From NCBI GenBank assembly GCA_902477915.1, contig CABSJA010000010.1:1-49613 (forward strand): a DNA stretch of 49,613 bases. Direction: 5' to 3'. Shown piece by piece: positions 1-8,006 of the stretch (its first letter is position 1; each line of letters begins with the position of its first letter). The position numbers and the translations under genes are program-made. The notes below the pieces were generated by a model. It searched no databases. It saw only the letters and a list, made by a program, of their open reading frames with translations, and was not told the DNA's origin. Source of the stretch: an uncultured Veillonella sp. (GTDB taxonomy: Bacteria > Bacillota > Negativicutes > Veillonellales > Veillonellaceae).

Positions 1-52
1 CGTTTGACTACGAATCAAAAGGCCAGGGGTTCGAATCCCTTCTGGGTCACCA
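1..52 (+). tRNA. tRNA-Arg (anticodon ACG), 3' part only
   Basis: The window opens inside a tRNA. The anticodon stem TTTGA/TCAAA (3-7 and 15-19) encloses the seven-base loop CTACGAA, giving anticodon ACG at 10-12, which reads arginine CGN codons after A-to-I editing. The T arm AGGGG-TTCGAAT-CCCTT, the 3' acceptor strand 42-48, discriminator A49 and an encoded CCA (50-52) follow. The D arm and 5' acceptor strand lie outside the window. Confidence 0.93.
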
Positions 53-57
53 AATGA

Positions 58-86
58 AAGCATCACAGTAATGTGGTGCTTTTTTA
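58..86 (+). terminator. Intrinsic terminator after tRNA-Arg
   Basis: Stem AAGCATCAC / GTGGTGCTT with one G-U pair and a six-base loop, followed by a T run. It begins six bases after the tRNA CCA. Confidence 0.85.
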
Positions 87-111
87 TTTTTACAAAACCA
101 TTTATCTATTA

Positions 112-145
112 AAAAGACTCTACACATAATTGTGTAGAGTCTTTT
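112..145. terminator. Bidirectional terminator hairpin
   Basis: A perfect 15-bp inverted repeat (112-126 and 131-145) with a TAAT loop, an A run on the left and a T run on the right, so it can act in both directions. It sits between the tRNA and the 3' end of the minus-strand gene ending at 194, and most likely ends that transcript as well as read-through from the tRNA. Confidence 0.8.
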
Positions 146-193
146 AGTTTTCATAATTTAAATCTAATTAGATTATGGCTTAAGTGCTTTACC

Positions 194-637
194 TTATTTT
201 AGCTGTCCTGCAGCTACAGCAAGATCTCTCCAGTAGATAGCTTGCATATAACCATACGTATCTGGTTTTAAGGTAATTAATTTAGCTTTAGGTCGTTTTT
301 CCTCACGTAATACTCTGCCTGTACGGGCATCGATGATATTACGTTGTTCTTGAACCCATTGAATCGTATCGGCATCTTGATCAAAGTAATAATGATTTAT
401 ATACTCTGTCATATAATATTGAGCACCTTGATGACTATATGTACGAGCTACAATTTCAAATTTATTACCTTCTCCTGCGATGACCTTAACGCGTTGCTCT
501 GCGTAATAATTTTGGCCATTCATACGATATAAGTAGGCATAACCTCTGGCATTCTCTAAATCAGCAATATTAACTGCTTGAGAGGGGAGGATACCTAAGA
601 TTGTGAAAGCCGCTGCAATTAATAAACTACGCTTCAT
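194..637 (-). CDS. Small secreted protein of unknown function
   Basis: A 147-residue protein that I do not recognise. Residues 1-21 form a classical signal peptide (basic MKRS, a hydrophobic core, then a likely cleavage after SQA). The mature part is rich in Tyr, Gln and charged residues and has no Cys, so it is probably a soluble periplasmic or envelope protein. A ribosome-binding site (AAGGAG) lies just upstream of the ATG. It starts 12 bases after the stop of the upstream helix-turn-helix gene, so the two are probably co-transcribed. I assign no function. Confidence 0.75.
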   Translation of the reverse strand: MKRSLLIAAAFTILGILPSQAVNIADLENARGYAYLYRMNGQNYYAEQRVKVIAGEGNKFEIVARTYSHQGAQYYMTEYINHYYFDQDADTIQWVQEQRNIIDARTGRVLREEKRPKAKLITLKPDTYGYMQAIYWRDLAVAAGQLK

Positions 638-649
638 GTATTCTCCTTA

Positions 650-925
650 TTACTTTGCATGGGGCTGATCAGACTCAGCTACTACATGGACAACTAATTC
701 TTGATCGGAAGGAATCTGAGCCATAACTACAGGCATTGGCACACTCATAGCTGCTGCTATACCTTTGATTTGTCGCATCGCAACTGGTATTACAGTACCA
801 TCTTCTTGTAAGTTATTTTCTAAGGCTTCAATTTCTGTAACTGTTAAGCCTGCTTTTGTGGCAAAGTCTTCAATGGATACACCATTGGCTTCCCGATATT
901 CTTTAATGAAATCTCCGATATACAT
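650..925 (-). CDS. Small XRE-type helix-turn-helix protein
   Basis: A 91-residue protein. Residues 5-35 (IKEYREANGVSIEDFATKAG and on) have the pattern of a Cro/CI-type helix-turn-helix: an amphipathic first helix, then 'VSIEDFATKAGLTVTEIEALE' spacing. A second helical stretch around 'RQIKGIAAAMSVP' fits the end of that fold. A short acidic tail follows. It has a strong ribosome-binding site (AGGAGG) and a promoter at 955-983, and is the first gene of a two-gene unit with the secreted protein. A DNA-binding regulator is likely from the fold; its target is unknown, perhaps its own operon or the divergent riboswitch transcript. Confidence 0.72.
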   Translation of the reverse strand: MYIGDFIKEYREANGVSIEDFATKAGLTVTEIEALENNLQEDGTVIPVAMRQIKGIAAAMSVPMPVVMAQIPSDQELVVHVVAESDQPHAK

Positions 926-954
926 AGATTCCTCCTATTTTTAGATACCTTTAT

Positions 955-983
955 ATTGTAATTAAAAATATCATATATGGCAA
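955..983 (-). promoter_or_regulatory. Sigma-70-type promoter of the XRE operon
   Basis: Read on the minus strand: -35 TTGCCA (978-983), a 17-base spacer, and -10 TACAAT (955-960). It faces left, about 30 bases from the XRE start codon, and is divergent from the riboswitch promoter at 1025. Confidence 0.55.
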
Positions 984-1024
984 TAGATGAATAAAAGATG
1001 AATTAATAAAATTACAAAAATAAA

Positions 1025-1053
1025 TTGACTTAATACCGTAGTGGTGTTAATAT
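1025..1053 (+). promoter_or_regulatory. Promoter of the cobalamin riboswitch transcript
   Basis: -35 TTGACT (1025-1030), a 17-base spacer, -10 TAATAT (1048-1053). Transcription would start near 1060, about 20 bases before the aptamer. Confidence 0.6.
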
Positions 1054-1079
1054 TAACTCATAGAAAACATCATATTTGG

Positions 1080-1226
1080 GAATAGGTGCTGAAAAGCATA
1101 ATAGAGAAGCTGGTTAAATGCCAGCACGGTCCCGCCACTGTATGGTCGAGCGAGTCTAAATTAAGTCACTGGGAAACTGGGAAGGCTAGATAAGCGATGA
1201 CGCCGAGTCAGGAGAACTGCCTATTC
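1080..1226 (+). promoter_or_regulatory. Cobalamin (B12) riboswitch aptamer
   Basis: Hallmarks of the class are all present in order: closing stem GAATAGG (1080-1086) with CCTATTC (1220-1226), AGAAGCTGG...CCAGCACGG for the central arms, the B12 box core GCCACTG (1134-1140), and a 3' part ending GAGTCAGGAGAACTGCC. Such aptamers bind adenosyl- or other cobalamins and switch off B12 synthesis, B12/cobalt uptake or B12-independent isoenzymes. Here a terminator follows at 1276, but no gene follows within its transcript; see the entry at 1307-1534. Confidence 0.93.
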
Positions 1227-1275
1227 AACATTCACCATTTGACCTACGAGAGATAGGGAGGAGAAGTTAGTAGCT

Positions 1276-1306
1276 CCTTTTTACGTACCCGTAAAAAGGA
1301 TTTTTT
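1276..1306 (+). terminator. Terminator, probable riboswitch expression platform
   Basis: Perfect 10-bp stem CCTTTTTACG (1276-1285) / CGTAAAAAGG (1290-1299), loop TACC, then T6. An upstream AGGAG (about 1258-1263) could pair with CTCCT (1274-1278) as an antiterminator, so this hairpin is plausibly the switched element; the pairing is inferred by eye. Confidence 0.75.
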
Positions 1307-1534
1307 AGTTCTATACAATCTTCAGTATTTATGAGTTAGATTGTATTCGAAAGACCTAAATGTCGATGGCATGGTCATGGTGAATAATACCTTCTTGGTA
1401 TTACCAGCATGACATGTGTTATGACTGTTAATATATTTTATGGTAAATGTAGGGCATGCATTTATTCATCATCATCCTAAAAAAGAGGCTGACCCAGGAT
1501 TCTAGTAGTTCGGATTCTGGGTCAGTCTCTTTTT
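1307..1534 (+). ncRNA. Structured, apparently non-coding tail behind the riboswitch
   Basis: Where a riboswitch-controlled gene is expected I find no credible reading frame on either strand. There are instead three hairpins. The first has arms ATACAATCT / AGATTGTAT (about 1312-1346). The second, about 1374-1413, has stems GTCATG/CATGAC and TAATACC/GGTATTA around a TTCTT loop. The third is the strong terminator at 1481-1534. The only short frame of note is a 21-codon ATG frame at 1440-1505 containing GHAFIHHHP, with no ribosome-binding site. This may be a riboswitch-controlled small RNA or the scar of a deleted cobalt/B12 gene. The RNA reading is inference only. Confidence 0.4.
1481..1534 (+). 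terminator. Strong terminator after the riboswitch tail
   Basis: A 17-bp stem from AAAAGAGGCTGACCCAG (1481-1497) to CTGGGTCAGTCTCTTTT (1517-1533), with one wobble pair and flanked by A and T runs, so it could work on both strands. No gene converges from the right, so it most likely closes the riboswitch transcript. Confidence 0.8.
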
Positions 1535-1587
1535 CATTTTAGAATTTATATAATAACCAATATGTAAGGTTAAAATAAAAATAATAG

Positions 1588-1633
1588 AATTAGTTATATA
1601 GTAGATATTTAATTAGTTATATAGTAGATATTT
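1588..1633. repeat. Perfect 23-bp tandem duplication
   Basis: The 23-bp unit AATTAGTTATATAGTAGATATTT occurs twice head to tail (1588-1610, 1611-1633) without mismatch, 41 bases before the tRNA-Leu promoter. It looks like a recent slippage duplication. Confidence 0.9.
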
Positions 1634-1673
1634 TAGAGGAAACATGAATTTTTAGTTAAATCTAAAAAAATGA

Positions 1674-1702
1674 TTGACGATGAATTATATACATGATATT
1701 AT
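1674..1702 (+). promoter_or_regulatory. Promoter of tRNA-Leu
   Basis: -35 TTGACG (1674-1679), a 17-base spacer, -10 TATTAT (1697-1702). The predicted start is about 9 bases before the mature tRNA. Confidence 0.6.
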
Positions 1703-1717
1703 TATTTCAGTTGAGAC

Positions 1718-1802
1718 GCGGGAGTGGCGGAATTGGCAGACGCACCAGACTTAGGATCTGGCGCCTTACGGCGTGGGGGTTCAAGTCCCTTCTCCCGCAC
1801 CA
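1718..1802 (+). tRNA. tRNA-Leu (anticodon TAG)
   Basis: 85 bases with encoded CCA. The acceptor stem is GCGGGAG (1718-1724) / CTCCCGC (1792-1798). The anticodon arm CCAGA-CTTAGGA-TCTGG gives TAG, which reads CUN leucine codons. The long variable arm (GCGCCTTACGGCGT region) is typical of class II leucine tRNAs, and the T arm is GGGGG-TTCAAGT-CCCTT. Confidence 0.97.
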
Positions 1803-1810
1803 ACTTTATT

Positions 1811-1836
1811 GCACCTTTTGAGGTGCTATTTTTTTT
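1811..1836 (+). terminator. Terminator after tRNA-Leu
   Basis: GCACC / GGTGC stem with a six-base loop followed by an eight-base T run, ending about 50 bases before mfd. Confidence 0.8.
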
Positions 1837-1885
1837 GCCTAAAAATGTTATAATAAATGAGTTAGAACTATTTATTTAAATAATC

Positions 1886-4800
1886 ATGAATAATATATGG
1901 TGCAGTATGGATAATACATTAACTAAGCTGCTTTCACAGAACCCATCCTTTGTGGATGGGCTAAACGCATTTCAGCGGAAAGGAAAGTCAGTCATATATG
2001 GTCTAAGTGGATCTCAAAAGAGTTTCCTCTTAAACCAAGCTTTTGCTACAGGTCTTACAAAGCCCGTGGTTATCGTAGTCCATGATAAGGACCATAAAGA
2101 GATGTGGGAACGAGATTTAGCCTTTTTCTGGCCTAATATCCCAGTCCTATCATTTCCTATAACTGACAATGTGGAGTTTACAACGACTGCTCGTAGTCTT
2201 GAAGATCAAGGTGCTCAAATGCGTGCTTTAGCATTGCTAGCATGGCAAGAACCTGCCGTAGTTATAGCGAATGCAGAAGAGGTTACACAATATGTAGTAT
2301 CTCCACAATATTTAAAAGGCCAGTCGTTACATTTTTCTTTGAATGATACGATTGAACGCGACACAGCTCTTGAACAGCTTGTCACAATTGGATATGAACG
2401 TGTAGACCAGGTGGAGCAACGTGGTCATTTTGCCGTGCGTGGGGATATTCTAGATATTTATCCTGTTAATAGTGAACATCCAATACGAATTGAGTTCTTT
2501 GGCGATGAAATCGATACATTGCGGTTCTTCTCTGTTGAGAATCAACGTTCTATTGAACAGATTGATTCGTATACGGTGACACCTTTCTTCCTTGGTAAAA
2601 GTGATGCAGATTGCACCTTATTATCCTATGTGAAAGAAGGGACTCTCATTTATGATGAGCCCGGTCGTATCCAGGAAGCATTAAAGAAGTTCCTCAAGGA
2701 AGATCCTACACATCGTAAAAATCATTGCGACTGGAGTGAATTACAACGTACTGTAGAGGCTACAAATCAAGTAGCTTTCACATTTATGCAACAACGCTCT
2801 ATCGGTCTACCTGGATTTAATCCAATCGGTATTCAAGGTAAGACGATGACGAGCTTTGAGCGTCAAATTCCACTCCTAACAGATGAAATTAAACAATGGC
2901 ATCGCCTCAATCATCAAGTTGTATTGGTATTAAATAACCAACAACGACGAGAAGGTATTGAACGAGCTCTTGAAGGTGAAGGGATTGCCTTTGTTCATAG
3001 TACGGAATGGATTGCAAAACCTAATACGGTCGTTATTTTGCAAGGTTTATTGACCGATGGTTTTGAATTACCTAATAGCCATCTCGTAGTTGTTGTAGAA
3101 GGCAATATTTACGGACAACAAAAACGTAAGCTTCGCAACAAGCCTAAAAAGGGCCAAGAAATCAATTACTTTACGGACTTAACACCAGGTGACTATGTAG
3201 TTCATAGCATGCATGGTATTGGTAAGTATATTGGCCTTAAAACGATAGAAACAGAAGGCATTCATCGGGACTATATTGAAATCGCCTATGCCGGAACGGA
3301 TAAGTTATTCCTACCAGCAAACAATCTAGATCAGTTACAAAAATACATTGGCAATGAAGGTGATGTGCCGCGCATCCATAAAATGGGAGGCCGTGACTGG
3401 GCTAAGGTTGTTACAAAGGCCAAAAAATCCATCGATGATTTGGCAGATAAGCTCGTTGAAATCTATGCACAACGAGAAATTACAGAAGGATTTGCATTTT
3501 TGCCAGATCAACCATGGCAGCAAGAGTTTGAAGATGCCTTCCCTTATGAAGAAACGGAAGACCAATTACAGGCTACAGCAGAAATCAAGGCATCCATGGA
3601 AAAACCTGTTCCTATGGACCGCTTGCTAGCAGGTGATGTAGGCTTTGGTAAAACCGAAGTGGCTATGCGTGCCATCTTTAAGGCCGTTATGAGTGGCAAA
3701 CAGGTTGCGGTGCTCGTACCGACAACAGTTCTTGCACAGCAACATTTCCAAACCTTTTGGGATCGTTTTGCTCCATTTGGGGTCAAAGTAGATGTGCTCA
3801 ATCGTTTCCGCAGTACATCTGAGAAGAAACAAGTTCTAAAAGGTGTAGAGGATGGCTCTATCGATGTTCTCATCGGAACCCATTCACTACTTAATAAAAA
3901 AGTAGTCTTTAAAGACTTAGGCATGCTCGTAGTGGATGAAGAACAACGCTTCGGGGTAGCTCAAAAGGAAAAATGGAAAGAGTGGGCTAGTAATATTGAT
4001 GTGCTCACCTTGAGTGCAACCCCAATTCCTAGGACCTTACATATGTCACTTGTAGGTGTTCGGGAGATGTCTGTTATCAACACGCCACCAGAGGAACGAT
4101 TACCGGTTCAGACCTATGTGGTGGAATATGATATGAACATCGTTGCTGATGCCATCAAGCGAGAATTGGCGCGGGGCGGACAAGTTTACTTCGTATATAA
4201 CCGCGTTGCATCAATTAATCATATGGGTGAGTTATTAGAAGCAGCATTACCTGGTTTACGCTATGCTATTGCTCATGGTCAGATGACGGGCCGTCAAATT
4301 GAAGAAATTATGACGGATTTCTATGAAGGCCATTATGACGTATTATTGTCTACAAGTATCATTGAAACCGGCTTAGATATTCCTAATGCCAATACTATCA
4401 TCATTTATGATGCGGACCGATTAGGTTTATCTCAGCTATATCAAATGCGTGGACGCGTAGGGCGTTCTCGTAGAAGGGCCTATGCATACTTTATGTATCG
4501 ACCTGACAAAATGCTTTCAGAGGCAGCAGAAAAGCGCTTGAAAGCTATTGAAGAGTTCACCGAGCTCGGTGCTGGTTTTAAATTGGCGATGCGAGATTTA
4601 GAAATCCGTGGTGCTGGTAATCTCTTAGGTTCACAGCAACATGGCAACATCGCCTCTGTCGGCTTTGGTATGTACGTAAGTATGTTAGAAGAAGCCATTG
4701 CGAAGGCTCAAAATAAAGAGGTAGAGCGCGAGGTCTCCATTGATCCAGCCATCGACTTAGAGGTAGATGCCTTTATCGACGATGCGTATATCAAAGATAG

Positions 4801-5203
4801 TGCCCGTAAAATTTCTGTATACCAACGATTGTTACATATTAAATCAAAAGAACAGCTTGATGATATGACAGACGAACTCATCGACCGGTTTGGTACCCCA
4901 ACAGATCCGGTGGACCGACTATTGCGCATTGCCCAAATTAAAGAGCAAGCACGTTTACTGGGCATTAAAAGTATCGTTCGTAGAGATCAACAGCTTACTA
5001 TCCATTGGCATGATGATTCTAAGATGGCCGACTGGGATATGGGGGCTGTACGAGAAGATCTATGGAAGAAGATGAAATTTGCAGACACCAAGCCAGCCAC
5101 ATTATATGTGAGCCTTAATGGCATGAAAGGTTCTATTTTGACCATTACGGAAGCGGTGATGAAGGCTCTTAGCCAGAAATCATCGTCTAAGGAGGGCCTA
5201 TGA
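1886..5203 (+). CDS. mfd: Transcription-repair coupling factor Mfd
   Basis: A 1105-residue cytoplasmic DNA translocase that removes RNA polymerase stalled at lesions and recruits UvrA. The order is typical: a UvrB-like N-terminal part, an RNA-polymerase-interacting CarD-like domain near residues 430-500 (DLTPGDYVVHSMHGIGKYIG), a RecG-like motor, and a C-terminal UvrA-masking domain. Motor motifs are intact: Walker A GDVGFGKTE (about 583), DEEQ (about 683), LSATPIPRT, and RGRVGR. The start is uncertain: ATG 1886 has no clear ribosome-binding site and an in-frame ATG at 1907 would give MDNTLTKLL. The stop overlaps the next ATG by four bases. The order mfd, flippase, mazG is conserved in Firmicutes. 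Confidence 0.97.
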   Translation: MNNIWCSMDNTLTKLLSQNPSFVDGLNAFQRKGKSVIYGLSGSQKSFLLNQAFATGLTKPVVIVVHDKDHKEMWERDLAFFWPNIPVLSFPITDNVEFTTTARSLEDQGAQMRALALLAWQEPAVVIANAEEVTQYVVSPQYLKGQSLHFSLNDTIERDTALEQLVTIGYERVDQVEQRGHFAVRGDILDIYPVNSEHPIRIEFFGDEIDTLRFFSVENQRSIEQIDSYTVTPFFLGKSDADCTLLSYVKEGTLIYDEPGRIQEALKKFLKEDPTHRKNHCDWSELQRTVEATNQVAFTFMQQRSIGLPGFNPIGIQGKTMTSFERQIPLLTDEIKQWHRLNHQVVLVLNNQQRREGIERALEGEGIAFVHSTEWIAKPNTVVILQGLLTDGFELPNSHLVVVVEGNIYGQQKRKLRNKPKKGQEINYFTDLTPGDYVVHSMHGIGKYIGLKTIETEGIHRDYIEIAYAGTDKLFLPANNLDQLQKYIGNEGDVPRIHKMGGRDWAKVVTKAKKSIDDLADKLVEIYAQREITEGFAFLPDQPWQQEFEDAFPYEETEDQLQATAEIKASMEKPVPMDRLLAGDVGFGKTEVAMRAIFKAVMSGKQVAVLVPTTVLAQQHFQTFWDRFAPFGVKVDVLNRFRSTSEKKQVLKGVEDGSIDVLIGTHSLLNKKVVFKDLGMLVVDEEQRFGVAQKEKWKEWASNIDVLTLSATPIPRTLHMSLVGVREMSVINTPPEERLPVQTYVVEYDMNIVADAIKRELARGGQVYFVYNRVASINHMGELLEAALPGLRYAIAHGQMTGRQIEEIMTDFYEGHYDVLLSTSIIETGLDIPNANTIIIYDADRLGLSQLYQMRGRVGRSRRRAYAYFMYRPDKMLSEAAEKRLKAIEEFTELGAGFKLAMRDLEIRGAGNLLGSQQHGNIASVGFGMYVSMLEEAIAKAQNKEVEREVSIDPAIDLEVDAFIDDAYIKDSARKISVYQRLLHIKSKEQLDDMTDELIDRFGTPTDPVDRLLRIAQIKEQARLLGIKSIVRRDQQLTIHWHDDSKMADWDMGAVREDLWKKMKFADTKPATLYVSLNGMKGSILTITEAVMKALSQKSSSKEGL

Positions 5204-6807
5204 ATCGATTTTTAAAGGGTGCTATGATTTTAACCTTAGCTGGGATTATCGTTAAGGTTATCGGTGCTTTCAGTAAAGTCCTTATTGCCCGTGTACTCGG
5301 TGGTGAAGGAATTGGCCTATATATGATGGCCTATCCGATTTATCAAATTATCGTTAGTATTTCCGCTGCAGGCATTCCTGTGGCCATATCTATTATGATT
5401 GCGGAAAAGCTAGCTAATGATGATATGCGTGGCGTACAACAAGTGTTTTCCGTATCTTTAAAGGTGTTAACACTGTTAGGCCTTGTATTTAGTGTTGCTT
5501 TATACGGTAGTGCACAGTGGCTCATAGATTCTCATATTATTACAGATCCTCGTGCATTGCTTGCCATTCAGCTATTATCTCCAGCAATCTTTGTCGTTAC
5601 GATTTTGAGTTGTTTTAGAGGTTACTTCCAAGGCTTCCAATACATGGTTCCTACCGGGACTAGCCAAGTATTTGAGCAAATCTTCCGCGTATCCTCTATG
5701 GTGGGCTTAGCCTATTATTTCATTGATAAAGGGTTACACTTAGCGGCTGGTGGTGCAACCTTTGCTACATTCCCTGGCGTACTAGCGGGATTACTCGTAT
5801 TAATTTACTTTTACTATCGTCAACGTCGTGTACGGGCTCAAATGTTGGCACAGCAGAATCCGAATGCTGTTGGTGAAAGTAATAGTTCTGTAGTGAAACG
5901 ACTATTTAGTTTGGCCATACCTGTTTCGATGGCCAATATTATGCTGCCTATGGTATCCCTTATCGATACATTCATCGTGCCAAAGCGTTTGATGGATATT
6001 GGGTATTATCTCAATGAAGCGACCACACAATTTGGTTATCTTACAGGGATGGCTACATCGTTGATTGGGTTGCCCATTATTTTGACTACATCTCTAGCAG
6101 CTAGTCTTGTACCAGCTGTATCGGAAGCGCATGCCCAAGGTGATGTACATCGTATTGTACAGCGCGCTGGGACAGCCATTAAAATTGCAAATATCTTTAC
6201 TATTCCAGCCTGTATCGGCCTCTGTGTATTGGCGACACCTATATCTAAACTGATATATGCAACGCCTCATGCAGGTCCTGTTATTGCTGTTATTAGCTTG
6301 AGCATTATATTCTTAGGTTGGCAACAGATTACAGCAGGCATCTTGCAAGGGTTAGGCAGAACTGTTATTCCTATGATAGCCATTTTTATTGGTTTGTTGG
6401 CTAAGACCTTCTTAGACTATGAATTGACTGGTACTATTGAGTTAGGCATTAATGGTGCTGCATGGGCAACGAATTTGAATTTTGCCATTGCGGCACTCAT
6501 AAACTATATATTTGTTAAAAAATATGTAGGATCTGTACTTGATAAATTAGAGCTATTAAAAATTGTAGTGTCTGCCATGGCTATGGGCGGTGCTACACAG
6601 GTAGTGTATGTGACTACCGTAGAGTTATTCGGCAATGGTGGTGCAGTGGCAGCGGCTATTATTGTGGCTGTATTTGTATATGGTTTATCCTTATGGTTAA
6701 CAAAGGCCGTTGTAAAAGCTGACATGTATCATTTCCCTGTTATAGGCAAGCGTTTACAAGCTCGCCGAGATAAGGAGGAGGCTAAACTATATGAAGAACA
6801 ATACTGA
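5200..6807 (+). CDS. Polytopic lipid-linked oligosaccharide flippase homologue (SpoVB/YabM/MurJ superfamily)
   Basis: A 535-residue, very hydrophobic protein with about 14 predicted membrane segments, starting with the typical 'KGAMILTLAGIIVKVIGAFSK' and 'RVLGGEGIGLYMMAYPIYQI' blocks of the MVF/MOP exporter superfamily. Family members flip undecaprenyl-linked peptidoglycan or polysaccharide precursors across the inner membrane. It overlaps mfd by four bases and mazG by 17, with an AAGGAGGG ribosome-binding site inside the mfd end, so translation is coupled. The Bacillus counterpart in the same position is yabM. Whether this copy is the main lipid II flippase or a polysaccharide exporter cannot be told from the sequence. 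Confidence 0.88.
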   Translation: MNRFLKGAMILTLAGIIVKVIGAFSKVLIARVLGGEGIGLYMMAYPIYQIIVSISAAGIPVAISIMIAEKLANDDMRGVQQVFSVSLKVLTLLGLVFSVALYGSAQWLIDSHIITDPRALLAIQLLSPAIFVVTILSCFRGYFQGFQYMVPTGTSQVFEQIFRVSSMVGLAYYFIDKGLHLAAGGATFATFPGVLAGLLVLIYFYYRQRRVRAQMLAQQNPNAVGESNSSVVKRLFSLAIPVSMANIMLPMVSLIDTFIVPKRLMDIGYYLNEATTQFGYLTGMATSLIGLPIILTTSLAASLVPAVSEAHAQGDVHRIVQRAGTAIKIANIFTIPACIGLCVLATPISKLIYATPHAGPVIAVISLSIIFLGWQQITAGILQGLGRTVIPMIAIFIGLLAKTFLDYELTGTIELGINGAAWATNLNFAIAALINYIFVKKYVGSVLDKLELLKIVVSAMAMGGATQVVYVTTVELFGNGGAVAAAIIVAVFVYGLSLWLTKAVVKADMYHFPVIGKRLQARRDKEEAKLYEEQY

Positions 6808-7573
6808 TAAGTCTGTATCGGTACAACCATTAGTAGATGTAGTAAAAGCCTTGCGAGCTCCTAATGGTTGCCCTTGGGATCAAAAACAGACTCATGAATC
6901 ATTGCGTCGATACTTCATTGAAGAAACTTATGAAGTAGTAGATGCTATCGATAATAAAGATATGGCTAATCTTCGTGAAGAACTAGGTGATGTATTATTA
7001 CAAGTTGTCTTTCACAGTCAATTAGCTGAAGAAGCTGGTCAGTTTACATTAGAAGATGTAATTAATGATGTGACTCAGAAGATGATTCGCCGTCATCCCC
7101 ATGTTTTTGACCCTGAAAATAATGAAAAATCATACAGTTGGGATGAATTAAAGGCACAAGAAAAGAAAAATATACAAAAATCTGTATTAGATGGTGTATC
7201 TAAAAGTTTACCTGCTTTAGTGGCCGCTTATAAGTTGCAAGAAAAGGCTGCAAAGCTAGGTTTTGACTGGGATGAGCTCGATCCGGTTTGGGCGAAAGTT
7301 TCGGAAGAAATGGATGAATTTAAGGAGGCTATTGCCCAAAAAGATAGAGAAAATATGGAAAAAGAAGCGGGAGACGTGCTTTTTTCCTTGATTAATCTAT
7401 TAAGATGGTATAAAATAAGCGGTGAAAATGCACTAAATCGCACAAACACAAAGTTCCGACAGCGTTTTTTACATGTAGAAGCTTGTGTTAACCAAAGCGA
7501 TCGCTCATGGGAAGACTTTTCATTAGCTGAGCTGGATGCTTTTTGGGAGGAGGCTAAAGTGCAGGAAAAGTAG
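6791..7573 (+). CDS. mazG: Nucleoside triphosphate pyrophosphohydrolase MazG
   Basis: A 260-residue enzyme that hydrolyses NTPs and dNTPs to monophosphates and pyrophosphate, cleaning the nucleotide pool. It has two tandem all-alpha MazG domains. The N-terminal one (residues about 10-125) carries GCPWDQKQTHESLRRY, then EETYEVVDAI and EELGDVLLQVVFHS, with the acidic metal-binding residues intact. The C-terminal one (about 150-245) contains EEMDEFKEAI and KEAGDVLFSLINLLRWY. The start uses a strong AAGGAGGAGG site inside the flippase gene. The yabN-type N-terminal methylase domain of Bacillus is absent, so this is the short two-domain form. Confidence 0.95.
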   Translation: MKNNTDKSVSVQPLVDVVKALRAPNGCPWDQKQTHESLRRYFIEETYEVVDAIDNKDMANLREELGDVLLQVVFHSQLAEEAGQFTLEDVINDVTQKMIRRHPHVFDPENNEKSYSWDELKAQEKKNIQKSVLDGVSKSLPALVAAYKLQEKAAKLGFDWDELDPVWAKVSEEMDEFKEAIAQKDRENMEKEAGDVLFSLINLLRWYKISGENALNRTNTKFRQRFLHVEACVNQSDRSWEDFSLAELDAFWEEAKVQEK

Positions 7574-7624
7574 CCTAGAGGTTTGCATGCTTCTTAGGTA
7601 TAGTATTTTTAAGGAGGTTCTGTC

Positions 7625-7924
7625 ATGAACAAAACAGAATTAATCGCAAGTGTTGCACAAAAAACTGAATTAACTAAAAAAGACGCTGAAAAAGCGGTAA
7701 AAGCTGTATTTGACACAGTTGCTGAAGAATTAGCTGCTGGGGGTAAAGTACAAGTTATCGGCTTCGGTACATTCGAAGTTCGTGAACGCGCAGCTCGTGA
7801 AGGCCGTAACCCACAAAACGGTAAAACTATCACAATTGCAGCTTCCAAATCTCCTGCATTCAAAGCTGGTAAAGGTTTGAAAGAACAAGTTAACGCTGCA
7901 AAAGCTAAAAAACGCAAAAAATAA
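7625..7924 (+). CDS. hup: DNA-binding protein HU
   Basis: A 99-residue nucleoid protein that bends and compacts DNA as a dimer. The N-terminal helices MNKTELIASVAQKTELTKKD and the beta-arm signature GFGTFEVRERAAREGRNPQ are canonical. Compared with the usual 90 residues there is a short basic extension (AAKAKKRKK) that should add non-specific DNA contacts. It has a consensus AAGGAGG site and its own terminator, 51 bases after mazG. Codon choice is notably uniform, as expected of a highly expressed gene. Confidence 0.97.
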   Translation: MNKTELIASVAQKTELTKKDAEKAVKAVFDTVAEELAAGGKVQVIGFGTFEVRERAAREGRNPQNGKTITIAASKSPAFKAGKGLKEQVNAAKAKKRKK

Positions 7925-7940
7925 TCTTTAATGGATTGGA

Positions 7941-7967
7941 AAGAGACCTTTCGAGGTCTCTTTTTTT
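7941..7967 (+). terminator. Terminator of HU gene
   Basis: AAGAGACC / GGTCTCTT stem with a TTTCGA loop and a T7 tail. Confidence 0.88.
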
Positions 7968-8006
7968 CGTCTATTTATGGTATAATGCACAGAGAAAGGG
8001 TGTACT

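Noticed and set aside
1308..1346. ANTAR-type paired hairpins after the B12 riboswitch
   Set aside because: The loops are the wrong size and lack the hexaloop pattern, so similarity to EutX/Rli55 is only in general layout.
1240..1480. A decayed cobalt transporter gene after the riboswitch
   Set aside because: No frame on either strand gives a recognisable segment longer than the short His-rich peptide, so I cannot support a pseudogene call.
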